64,000 nucleotides of DNA, from positions 6,316,142 through 6,380,141 of the forward strand of contig NC_085111.1 in the NCBI RefSeq assembly GCF_030269925.1, given 5' to 3'. Shown piece after piece: positions 53,425-62,515 of this stretch. Source of the DNA: Bombyx mori (lineage: Eukaryota > Arthropoda > Insecta > Lepidoptera > Bombycidae). The notes below the pieces were generated by a model, which searched no databases, was not told the DNA's origin, and saw nothing but the letters and a program-made list of their open reading frames with translations. Each line of letters starts with the position of its first letter. Positions within the stretch are counted from its first letter, which is position 1. The position numbers were made by a program, and so were the translations under genes.

Positions 53425-53756
53425 ATTTTAACCGTTTCCGCAGCGCACGCAGCAGAAGCTCTCAAAAGGTAAAAAAAAACCGATTTTGAAACATTCTGTA
53501 TTAGTGCTCCGTTTGTATTGGTCTTAGCGTGATGTTAGATAAGCCTTCCTCAAAAAGTGAGCTTACTAACACTGAAAGAATTTTTCAAATCGGACCAGTA
53601 GTTCCTGAGATTAGCGCGTTTAACCAAAGAAACAAACTCTTCAGCTTTATAATATTAATATATAGTAGTATAGATGATTCTTCTTTCTTAAAGAGTGAGC
53701 TCCAGTCGTGCGTCGTAATCCGTAAAGAAAAAGAAAATTGTTGATATCAAAAATAA

Positions 53757-53762
53757 TTTATT
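53757..53762 (-). terminator. poly(A) signal of lipase B
   Basis: Plus-strand TTTATT gives AATAAA on the minus strand, 44 bp past the lipase B stop codon. Confidence 0.5.
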
Positions 53763-53805
53763 AGTTCATTGGAAGTATAATATAAATATGTTTGTCTCAT
53801 TTGAT

Positions 53806-56800
53806 TTAGAAAGGCCAGGCGTTGCGAGTTCTCAAACCGTAGAGGCCGGATCTGTAACAAAAAAATTAAGGAACTAATCTCAGATATATTATTTTACTAA
53901 CAGACCCTTTCTTTCCTACCTAAGCTGGCCTTGAGAGGCTATTTCAGCGTAACCTTAACTAGTAGGTGAGTTCACGGGGCTCAAACCTGACGACGTTGGA
54001 CGTCACGTTAGGTGTCCATCGCGGCCAAATAACGTGATACGTAATTTATGTATATTAAGATTACATTTAGTTTTAGGAACTCGAAAGGAGTAATATTTAA
54101 GGAATTTAATGTGAAAATTAGCTAGAAAAAAGAAGCTATTTCCGTTTTTGTATTCGCATAATTCCCATTTCGAATTGTCTACACAAGCTTCATTAGGATA
54201 GGTCTTTGAATATTAGATATTATGATTTATTTATGTGTGTGTTAAAAGAACGAGTTAATAAAGTTTAGGTGTTTGGGAGCTTGAGATAATAGTTCCAAAA
54301 AAAAGGCTATCATTTTAAAATATATTAAAAGTGTGTGTGAATGAAAGATATTTCGGATCAGATCATTTTAAAAATAGCTGTCTCTTCGGCTTTTGATCCT
54401 ACCCGAGCCATTGCTACTACTATTTCTCGTCGATACGCAATGACGGTATCCCGTTCTAGTTTGAAAATACAATTGGGATTTCAATTTTATGTTTCGTATA
54501 AGGCGAAAACATTCATGTAAGGGTAGCCCTGAGTTCCGACGATAGATCCTAAGTCGTGGTGTTGGTCCGCATTTGCTTATTTCCTTAATTTTTAATAGTT
54601 GAATGAAAAATTTAGAATATTCAATTAGTGTTTCAAGACATGAAATGTCTTAGTTATCTTACCCGCGCTTCCCAAAGTTTCCGTTGCCCATATGCAAAGT
54701 TCCACCATTGCAGTTGGAAAGCTCGGCTTCCCAGATGTTACCACAGCGTCTTCCAACCAAGTGGTTAGTACGAACACTGGATGCCATTAATTCAGTGGCG
54801 CGACCGTGTGAGCAGGTGTTGATCCGGCATCCGGGTTGGGGGTTCCTGCCGCCATTCGGGTAGAAGTCGGCATCACCGCTGGGGTTGAAAATACCAAGAG
54901 CACGCCCGTCCGTGTGGATGCATTCGACGTAATGACCAGCATTGCGGTTGAGTGCGTTAGAGTTTCCTCCCCACTGTGGTCCGGCGGGGTCCAAACCTTG
55001 TTGATAGAATTTTAATAAGTAAAATTGCAAGTGAAGTTTTTTTTTTTAAATAGATACATATAAAAATTAGTTTTTATGTTTTGTGAAAAATTTGTCATTA
55101 ATAACAGGATTATTAGGTTCGAAAATTGTAATTTCTATTTAGATATGAATGGACTTTGGTTACCAAGTCAATGAATAAGTTGAACCGTGATATCGTCTGC
55201 TTATTTAAATTATTTCAATAACCCATTTATCGTTTCAATACTTGTTTGTGTTTAAAATAAATTTTTTTATAAAATTACACTAATTAATCCTTAAATATTA
55301 AATTGAATGATACAAATTTAATTAAAAGAAAATTACCTGTAACGCGTGCGGGGCGACCACCGGCTTGGCGTCCGGCATTACCAACGACGTGAGCACCTAA
55401 ACTGAAGCCAATAAGATGCACTTGGTTCCAATTGCCTCCAGCATTGTTGATGAGCCAAACCAAAAAGTTGCCGAGGGCGCGACCGACATCCGGGACGCCA
55501 GCGGCGGCAGTATTGTAGTTTGAATTAGCAAGTCTGTGCCAGTCAACAACGATGACATTCACGTCTTGAACGGCAAGGAAGGCGGATCTGATGAGAGGGT
55601 TCATCTGGGTGTTGCCATTGTTGTTCCATCCGTGGACGATGACAACGGTACCTCGGTTGGCGCGGTAGTGTGAATTCCTCACGGAGTTGATGTTGCCGTT
55701 CACAAGCACCTGGCGATTGTTTTGGTTCTGTCTAGAAACAAATATTTCAAAGTCATTCTATTGTGAATCCTTTATTTTTAGGAAATTGAAAAAAGTCTCG
55801 CACTGATTGCTTCCACCGACATGCTAACTACTGTGTTATGAAGCAATAATAGGTTATGAAGGTAGGGTGCCTGTTATCTAAGCAACTGAGGCTTAGACTT
55901 AATGTATTTTTTTTCCTTACCTCTTCGCTGGTAGCCTAAGAGGCTTCGGAGGATTCTTTTTATCATGGTTATCAGAATGGCAAAAGTTGTGTTTGATTAT
56001 GACCCAATAAGAATAGTAATAATATATATACATGAATTATTACTTGAGAAAAAATAATTTAAATTAAAAATTGATTGGTATAACTAACCTGGTGAAAAGC
56101 CAGTACTGATTATTGGCGCCGCTTCTGGAGCCCAGTAATTCATAGTCGATGGGTTCATGCAGGTCCACTAGCTGCGGAACACCTTCACCATCAGGCATCC
56201 AGATGTAACGGCTTTCTCCCTCTACATAGTGACTATTGTCTCCGGGAATCGTAGGGATAGCTACTCCAGAGCATACTAAAATTTGTGCTGGATGGTTAGT
56301 GCGCATTACAGGCTAAATTCTTTTGCATATACTGGCTTTGTTAATGAGTAGGGCATAATAATAAATAAATAAAATAATAATAAATAGCTGGTCATCTGGC
56401 CCAAAACGAGGATTCCCTGTGTTATCGGTACCAGAGACTGACATACATACTTATAATATATGCACGTTTAAATATATCCACATATAGATAATCAATACCC
56501 AGACAAAGAACACATAAAGTCAGTTCATCACATGAATGTTTGCCCGATGTGGGAACCGAACCCACGACTCTTGGCGGAACAGTTAGGAGCGCTAACTACT
56601 GCACCATGGAGTCAGTCAAAAATAATAAATGTATTATCTGTACCAATATATAAATCTACAGTGGTTTTTACGGATGTTCCGTTATAACTACTGAACCATG
56701 CATCCGATTGACTTGAAATTTGGTATCCATCTAAAAAATATATGTACTTAATTTAGTACTAATATTTATATGAGTGTTGGACTCCCTACACCAGTTGCGG

Positions 56801-57523
56801 GGGCGTTAATGATGAAAATCTGTGTGGGGGTGAGAAATAATAATGTTAGTTTTAAATGCCCAGCGAAGCGGACGGGTACAGCTAGTATGTAATATTATAC
56901 TGATGGTAGGCTGCTCTTGAAGGTAGGAGATCTGTAAGCGTGTGACGGTAGGCACCACCATCGTGCCTATTTCTACCACAAAATAGTCATGTATTCCGGT
57001 TTGAAAGATGGGATCATTTACTTCATAGTTGATCATCCGTCTATCGTCCTCCTATCTCAGGGTGGCGGTTCAAACAGTGATTTCTAGGATTGCGGTGACG
57101 TATCGTGTAAAGGTGAAGAGGTTTTACAGAAATAGAAAATAAAAAAAAACCGAGTTGACCAATTTTGAAGGATAATTAAGAGATATTAAAATTTCGGGTA
57201 AGGGTGAGCCTTAAAACCGCGCCGGCCTATTGCTCACTGAGTCTGGCTAACGTACCGATTTTTATCCTTACCCGAAAAGTGACATGATTGACAAAAACAT
57301 GAAAAATTATAAACGCGAACACGGTTAAAACATAATCTTAAATGGTTTACAACTAACAATTGATAATCATTTAATACACGGGAGAATGAATACATTATTG
57401 ATGTGCGAGTCGAAAGCAGTTGTCGATAAAACAAAATAAATTGAAAAACAAGCATTTGTATACACAGGATTAAAATTAATACGTACATGTAACTAAACCA
57501 GCAAGCGCTATGAAGAGTTTCAT
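53806..57523 (-). CDS. Pancreatic-lipase-like secreted lipase B
   Basis: Exons are 57487-57523, 56089-56275, 55337-55731, 54663-54996 and 53806-53851. Each has the same length and phase as in lipase A (total 999 nt, 332 residues). The signal peptide is MKLFIALAGLVTLCSGVA, so the enzyme is secreted, presumably into digestive fluid or haemolymph (inference). The shared N-terminal block IPGDNSHYVEGESRYIWMPD precedes the lipase core: VVIVHGWNNNG, GFSLGAH (about Ser185), LDPAG (about Asp209) and CSHGR (about His270). It ends LRTRNAWPF. The large difference from A is within residues 75-160 (for example RLANSNYNTAAAG against GLANGLYNTAVNG). It resembles Bmlipase-1 of silkworm. No disabling change was seen. 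Confidence 0.92.
53912..54010 (-). repeat. LINE 3' UTR fragment
   Basis: The plus strand reads CTTTCCTACCTAAGCTGGCC, GGTGAGTTCACGGGGCTC and AACCTGACGACGTTG, the reverse of the block at 21430-21692. It lies in lipase B intron 4. A short related piece sits at about 55915-55955. Confidence 0.7.
56400..56625 (-). repeat. tRNA-derived SINE (third type)
   Basis: The minus strand reads CCATGGTGCAGTAGTTAGCG (A box) and GTGGGTTCGGTTCCCAC (B box and T stem), then a body with ATTGATTATCTATATGTGG. The head looks like a tRNA, but the acceptor stem is not kept. It lies in lipase B intron 1. Confidence 0.72.
56636..56885 (+). mobile_element. Short Helitron-like element
   Basis: It starts TCTGTACCAATATATAAATC after an A. 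It ends AGCGAAGCGGACGGGTACAGCTAG before a T. Size 250 bp. It includes ATCCGATTGACTTGAAATTT. It immediately follows the SINE at 56400-56625 within lipase B intron 1. Confidence 0.75.
56889..57070 (+). repeat. Old, diverged Bm1-like SINE body
   Basis: GATGGTAGGCTGCTCTTG, GTAGGCACCACCATCGTGCC and TTCCGGTTTGAAAGATGGG are recognisable but strongly mutated versions of the Bm1 body. Confidence 0.55.
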
Positions 57524-57564
57524 GATGTGAAACGGTATATGTATGGAAATCAAATAAATTCAAC

Positions 57565-57572
57565 TATTTATA
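57565..57572 (-). promoter_or_regulatory. TATA box of lipase B
   Basis: The minus strand reads TTTATATAAATAGTTG, a canonical TATAAATA, 42-49 bp upstream of the ATG at 57523. This implies a short 5' UTR of about 15 nt. Confidence 0.7.
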
Positions 57573-57832
57573 TAAAAAAATTTAATTAACTGTACAACTT
57601 AATCTCTGATTAAGTTAATTATTCGTTCCTAGGAGTCAAAAATTATCAACAAATAATTAACCAATTTAAAATTAAAATTACTTTTATTGATAAGAATAAT
57701 TAAAATTATAGGCTTAATCTGATTTCAAGTGCATTAAAAAAATATTTATTAAGAAACGAGAGTGTTGATGTTAAATTTTATGCAGTACCATAAAAAATAT
57801 TTGAATGATCGTTTAATTAACAGGATATGATA

Positions 57833-57915
57833 GTCGTCTTGGCCTAGAGAATAAAACGCCCATTCTCATCTCGACCCGTATGACTATGTCGACATTCAAA
57901 GTCCCCAGGCGGGTA
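57833..57915 (+). repeat. Degenerate tRNA-like SINE head
   Basis: GTCGTCTTGGCCTAGAGAAT and CCCCAGGCGGGTATTTTTTT resemble a decayed Bm1 head; no body follows. Adjacent sequence at 57950 starts a LINE-B fragment. Confidence 0.55.
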
Positions 57916-57949
57916 TTTTTTTCTAATGTAACGCATACTCACGAACTTC

Positions 57950-58066
57950 CGTCTTTGAAATGAGCTCTCCTCCATGGTGTTACCCGCGCGCTATGACATG
58001 TCCTTCTTTAAACGAGGCTTGTGGAGCGTATTAAGCGGTATTTGGCTTGGCTCTGCTCCTTTTTTT
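57950..58066 (+). repeat. LINE-B fragment, RT C-terminus
   Basis: Encodes [20 protein letters not shown] and WSVLSG in broken frames, then the start of the LINE-B tail (TTGGCTTGGCTCTGCTCC). It ends at a T-run where a GC-rich block begins. Confidence 0.75.
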
Positions 58067-58608
58067 TTTGGACTAGATTCCCAACCTCCTACGATGTCCC
58101 CGCACCTAGGCGGTGCGCGGGGTATGTGGGGCTGGTCCACGACTGCGAAACCGCGGGCCCAAGGATGATTTCAGGACCCTACCCACTGCAACTCCCCTGC
58201 ACTCTTTTCGTCCGATCCCCTCCGAGGTCAGAATCCAGATGAGGTAAGTAGGTTACCGCGGTCAACGCTACAACTAGACGGCGCAGCTCACCCCAAGGAC
58301 GTCCGGCCGACGAGTCTTGGAGGCGAATCGATGGCTCTGAAACGTCGGCCGTCTCGGTACAGCAGCCCGTCAGCCCGCCCAGACCGACCAGAACCAGCCT
58401 GCCGGGTCGGGACGCGATACACCGCCAACCGGTTGCTCTCTTATCAGGATGTTGATAATTCTCCTTGGCAGAGCGCTAGAGTGCTGTTAGATCGCCGCGC
58501 GGCCTCGACCCCATCAGGTTGCTCCATGACCTTCACCGGGGGAAGCTGCCATCTACAGGGGCCGGGACGTAGCATCGTAGTAGAGCAACGCGCCAATTTG
58601 GCATTCCT
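58067..58608. other. GC-rich unclassified block
   Basis: This is a GC-rich stretch, sharply unlike its flanks, between a LINE-B fragment and a reversed LINE 3' UTR piece. It contains CCGCACCTAGGCGGTGCGCG (a near-palindrome) and a 95-codon open frame at 58331-58618 with no domain I recognise. It may be the 5' UTR of a retrotransposon; that is a guess. Confidence 0.45.
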
Positions 58609-58710
58609 TTTTTTTTAGCCTTGAGATGCTATGTCAACGTAACCTAGCAAGTAGGTGAACTTAGTAGGGGCTCAAACCTGACGACGTTGCTACTACTAAC
58701 CCTAGCCAGT
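58609..58710 (-). repeat. LINE 3' UTR fragment
   Basis: The plus strand reads AGCCTTGAGATGCTATGTCA and GGGGCTCAAACCTGACGACG, the reverse of the block at 21430-21692. Its poly(A) end faces the GC-rich block. Confidence 0.7.
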
Positions 58711-58812
58711 GCAGTGCGGGAAAGATACTGTTCGTCATATCGGCAATGAAAATAGATGCCAACATCACGATGAGTGGTAATCGGGGGTAAGAATGTTAGG
58801 AGGGCGTGAGTC

Positions 58813-59258
58813 TGAAGTCATCATGGCTTAAAAAGGACAAGACGTCCGGTGCATTCGTGTTAAGTCATGCACCGGTGTTCGAATCCCAGGCGGGTACCAA
58901 TTTTTCTAATGAAGTACGTACTTAGCAAATTTTCACGATTGACTTCCACGGTGAAAGAATAACATCGTGTAATAAAAATCAAACCCGCAAAATTATAATT
59001 TGCGTAATTACTTGTGGTAGGACTTCTTGTAAGTTCGCACGGGTAGGTACCATCACCCTGCCTATTTCTGCCGTGAAGCAGTAATGCATTTTGGTTTGAA
59101 GGGTGGGGCAGCCGTTCTAACTATACTGAGACCTTAGAACTCATACCTTAAGGTGGGTGGGGGCATTTACGTTGTAGATGTCTATGGGTCCCAGTAACCA
59201 CTTAACACTAGGTGGGCTGTGAGCTCTTCAACCCACCTAAGCAATAAAAAATAAAAAA
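58813..59258 (+). repeat. Bm1 SINE, full length
   Basis: The head GAAGTCATCATGGCTTAAAA, body and AAGCAATAAAAAATAAAAAA tail are all present. Confidence 0.92.
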
Positions 59259-59285
59259 TTTGTTGTCAGTCTCATGTTATATATA

Positions 59286-59352
59286 CTAGCTTTTACTCGC
59301 GACTTCATTTACGTTAAATGAATAAAAATAATAATCATTTAGGTAAAGCTAC
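59286..59352 (-). repeat. Helitron-like 3' terminus
   Basis: On the minus strand this ends GAAGTCGCGAGTAAAAGCTAG followed by T, matching the CTAG/T rule and a GC-rich pre-terminal stretch. It starts directly after the stop codon of the ORF at 59353-60726, on the same strand. Confidence 0.5.
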
Positions 59353-60726
59353 TTATAAATAGAAAATCTGTGTTAGCTCACCGCCGGTTGGCAGAGTTCC
59401 CAGAAGGCTGGCAGCATTTCCACGCTGGATAGCAATGCTAATTCTTTGTGCAAAATACGTACCGGCCTTCTGGTCTCCCGAGGCCTCAAAAAGTTTTTTT
59501 TTAAGGTCCTTAAAAAAACTTTTAGCAGATGGGCCCCAGGGGCCCAAAGTTTCCACCCCAAACGGAACAAAAATGAAATCTTTAGAGAGATTTTCATATT
59601 TCCGTCGTTTGAGGCCTTCAGCCATTGAAGCAGCGCTGCCAGCGTTAGAATTAGTCCCAGGAAGATGTGTCGGTGCCATGGTATCTACACAAGTCGCATC
59701 CCAAACGAGCGACCGACCCATCTTCCAGGGAATTATCGACATACCGTCTGGTCTCTTACCATCGCTTCGCACCAAACCATTCGGTTCTAGAATGGCTGGC
59801 ACGCCGGCGCTGACAAGGGCCCGACGGATGATGTCATTTATGCTGGCGTGGCGGGATATTCTGCCAGCGCTTTTCACGCATGAGAGCCCGTGGTAACCAA
59901 AGCGGTCAACAATGTTGCCACACTGGCAGTGACGCTGAACACAGCAAGGTGCCCCCAGGCGAAGACAGGTTGCTAAACGAAAGCTATTGTCGGACATTAG
60001 AGTGCCGGTGTGAAGTGATGGATGGGCCTGCAACCATAGCCCCGATTCCCATTCTGCAACTGCTAGGAGGCGAGCACGCTCTGTTGAATCTCTACATGAG
60101 TCAAGTAAATTTTTACGTATTAATTCACAGAGCGGCTCATCCCACAATCGCTGAGAAGTCGGGACCGTGGGCAGATCATTATTAGGGCAGGTTAGTAACC
60201 ACTCATTTCTTGCTTCAGCCATATAAGTGATTTTTGGATCCAATAAAGGCGAAGATAAAATTTTTGAAACGAGTTCGTAAGTACTGTGGACTGAACCAAG
60301 AAATGCTGGTAATGCACATGAAATTTTGCGGATGCCTAGGCCCCCAAGCTTTATCGGGAGAGAAGCTAGGGACCATATTCGGTCGTCCATGTCTACGTTC
60401 AAAACCGCGACGAGTGTATCTCTCACTATGTTGTCCAAATCCTGTAAAAGAGTTTTCTGTGTCCAGATTGGACAACACCGGAGGTAGTAGGTAAATTTGG
60501 GAACGAAAAGGCAGTATCTAATGATGTTGTAAGCCATATGGGTGTTAATTTTGAGTAGACGGCCTGAACATGCACTAAAATTTTGGATTTTCTCTTTAAC
60601 GAAGTCCTGCATGGACTCATCAAAGACTGGGGCACCCAAGAGACGAAGTGATGACTTATCTACAATTTGAATGCCAGGAATAAGCTTCTTAATTTTCTCT
60701 AAAGTTGGTAATGAAATTTTATCAAT
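59353..60726 (-). CDS. Retroelement RT C-terminus with restriction-like endonuclease motif, 5'-truncated
   Basis: This is an open frame of 457 codons bounded upstream by a stop at 60727-60729; it has no proper start. Numbering from the TTG at 60639, residues 1-190 look like an RT thumb and linker (LVAVLNVDMDDRIWSLASLP, LPIKLGGLGIR). The palm with its FADD-type site is missing. Residues 238-254 form a Cys-Cys-His-Cys cluster (CQCGNIVDRFGYHGLSC). Then come KRPDG at 295-299 and VWDATCVDT at 312-320, an RPD-x15-D spacing like the PD-(D/E)XK nucleases of R2-type retrotransposons. Function as an intact enzyme is unlikely without the RT core. The clade is not recognised. Confidence 0.72.
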   Translation of the reverse strand: MDKISLPTLEKIKKLIPGIQIVDKSSLRLLGAPVFDESMQDFVKEKIQNFSACSGRLLKINTHMAYNIIRYCLFVPKFTYYLRCCPIWTQKTLLQDLDNIVRDTLVAVLNVDMDDRIWSLASLPIKLGGLGIRKISCALPAFLGSVHSTYELVSKILSSPLLDPKITYMAEARNEWLLTCPNNDLPTVPTSQRLWDEPLCELIRKNLLDSCRDSTERARLLAVAEWESGLWLQAHPSLHTGTLMSDNSFRLATCLRLGAPCCVQRHCQCGNIVDRFGYHGLSCVKSAGRISRHASINDIIRRALVSAGVPAILEPNGLVRSDGKRPDGMSIIPWKMGRSLVWDATCVDTMAPTHLPGTNSNAGSAASMAEGLKRRKYENLSKDFIFVPFGVETLGPWGPSAKSFFKDLKKKLFEASGDQKAGTYFAQRISIAIQRGNAASLLGTLPTGGELTQIFYL

Positions 60727-60894
60727 TTACTTTTAATTAATTAAATTTTATTTAAAATTTACGTTTAGTTAGAAAGTGAAGATAGTTTTGAATAATAGAA
60801 TTTTAAGGAGCTATTTAAGGTACCAAAGTCACGCTTTTTAGCCAACTTCAAAAGAGGAGGCTATCAATTCGATCACCATTTTTTTTATCTATGT

Positions 60895-61630
60895 ATGTTC
60901 ACCGATTTCTCGAGAATGCTTGAACTGATTCTGATAATTGATTTTTTTTTGTTTTGTTCGAAAGGGTAGACTTCCCGAATGGTCCTGTAATCATCAAGAT
61001 CTGATGATGGGGTTCTGAAGAAATCCGGAAAAATCTATAATTTTCAAAGCCTATCTTGAAGTGATTTGTGAAGTGAAGTGAGGGAAAATTTCTTTAAAAT
61101 TAAATGCTTGTAATGAATAACGTATTTATTTGGGCGAGGATTAATGTTATCTTTATAAAAACACCTTCACAAATAATCCTTTATTTTAGAACAATTTTTG
61201 TTATCATAAAAAAACGTTATAGTGAGTCAACCTTAAAATATAGACAAGTTTTTTTCATTTTTTTTATTGCTTAGATGACATACAAATATACAAAGATACA
61301 CAGATACACATACAGATACAGATAGAGACATAAATATTTTTTTAGAAATTTTAAAGGGGAACAATTTTGTCATACATTATTTTAGCGAAACTTTAACTGT
61401 TTCCGCAACGCACGCAGCGGAAGCTCTCAAAAGGGAAAAACCCGATTTTTGAAGCATTCTTTATTGGTGCTCCGATTATATTGGTCTTGGCGTGATGTTA
61501 TATAGCCTATAGCCTTCCTCAATAAATGAGCTATCTGACACTGAAAGAATTTTTCAAATCGGACCAGATTAACGCGTTCAACCAAATAAACAAACAAACT
61601 CTTCAGCTTTATAATATTAGTTTAAATAGT
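60895..61630 (-). repeat. Unclassified repeat, copy B, uninterrupted
   Basis: This is the intact counterpart of 50955-53674: TTCTCGAGAATGCTTGAACT, CTTGTAATGAATAACGTATT, CACCTTCACAAATAATCC and GCACGCAGCGGAAGCTCTCA. It contains a short ACAGATACACATACAGATAC simple repeat at 61290-61335 and ends near CAGCTTTATAATATTAGT. Confidence 0.65.
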
Positions 61631-61639
61631 ATTATATTA

Positions 61640-61995
61640 TAATATAGGTATGTTGTACAATACGTATATTGCAATTTTTCATGTTATGATGATTTGCTCG
61701 AATATTCATCGAGTATCAAGTTTCTCTACTGTAGGTATTTGAATTTTTATTTATTATTTATCAAATTATGAAGGACAAAAGACCCACGTAAAGCAATTCG
61801 TCTTAATTTTTAGCTGATAACATGATAACATAAGTGTAGTTAGTGTCACTTGCATCAACAAAATTTGATTGATTATAAGTGAATCACTTTTATCGTTTTA
61901 ATTAAAGTGAACCTTATTTTTAGTAATTCGGATAAGATCGATTTTATAGATACAACATTTTTTATTCTGCTTATTAATTTGTTCCTTTAACTGAA
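61640..61995. other. AT-rich spacer; nothing recognised
   Basis: No ORF, SINE or terminal repeat seen. Confidence 0.4.
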
Positions 61996-61997
61996 GT

Positions 61998-62272
61998 TTT
62001 TTTTTCTTTCTTAGATGTGTGGACGAGCTCACAGCCCACACGATATTAAGTGGTTACTGGAGCCCATAGACATCTACAACGTAAACGCGCCACCCACCTT
62101 GAGATATAAGTTCTAAGGTCTCAGTATAGTTACAACGGCTGCCCCACCCTTCAAACCGAAACGCATTACTGCTTCACGGCAGAAATAGGCAGGGTGGTGG
62201 CACCCATCGCCGCGGACTCACAAGAGGTCCTACCACCAGTAATTACGCAAATTATAATTTTGCGGGTTTCAT
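61998..62272 (-). repeat. Bm1 SINE, 5'-truncated
   Basis: Reverse complement of Bm1 from the joint (AAATTATAATTTTGCGGGTT at the right) to the TAAGAAAG-type tail at the left. Confidence 0.9.
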
Positions 62273-62515
62273 TTTCAAATAATATAAAATGTTTTCAAAT
62301 ATGTATAATAAAAGCGCAGATATTCCAATAGCCATTTAAAATTCCAGAGGCACAGCCAAGTTATTATCCACTACATGGTACTTTATTACTCTTACTTGCT
62401 TGAGGAACGAAACGTCGCTAGATTCCTTGTAGGGTCGGATGATGTCTGGTAAAAATGATTGCGGGAAACGCATTGTGGATGAATCCTGGTTCTGTGAGTT
62501 TTTGTTATTGAAGTT

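Larger units (their letters stand above)
50955..53674 (-). repeat. Unclassified repeat, copy A, interrupted by a mariner
   Basis: The outer parts (50955-51213 and 53209-53674) match the uninterrupted copy at about 60895-61630. Shared blocks include TTCTCGAGAATGCTTGAAC, CTTGTAATGAATAACGTATT, CACCTTCACAAATAAT and CAAATCGGACCAG. Its right end, read on minus, starts TCTATACTACTATATATTAA after an A, as Helitrons do. I see no CTAG end at the left, so the class is uncertain. Confidence 0.65.

Noticed and set aside
56540..56620. A second tRNA-like sequence on the minus strand
   Set aside because: The 3' side runs into repeat sequence without a matching acceptor stem; it is a SINE head.
57234..57563. 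A 109-codon open frame covering lipase B exon 1
   Set aside because: It reads antisense-phase and UTR sequence; the signal-peptide exon at 57487-57523 explains the region.
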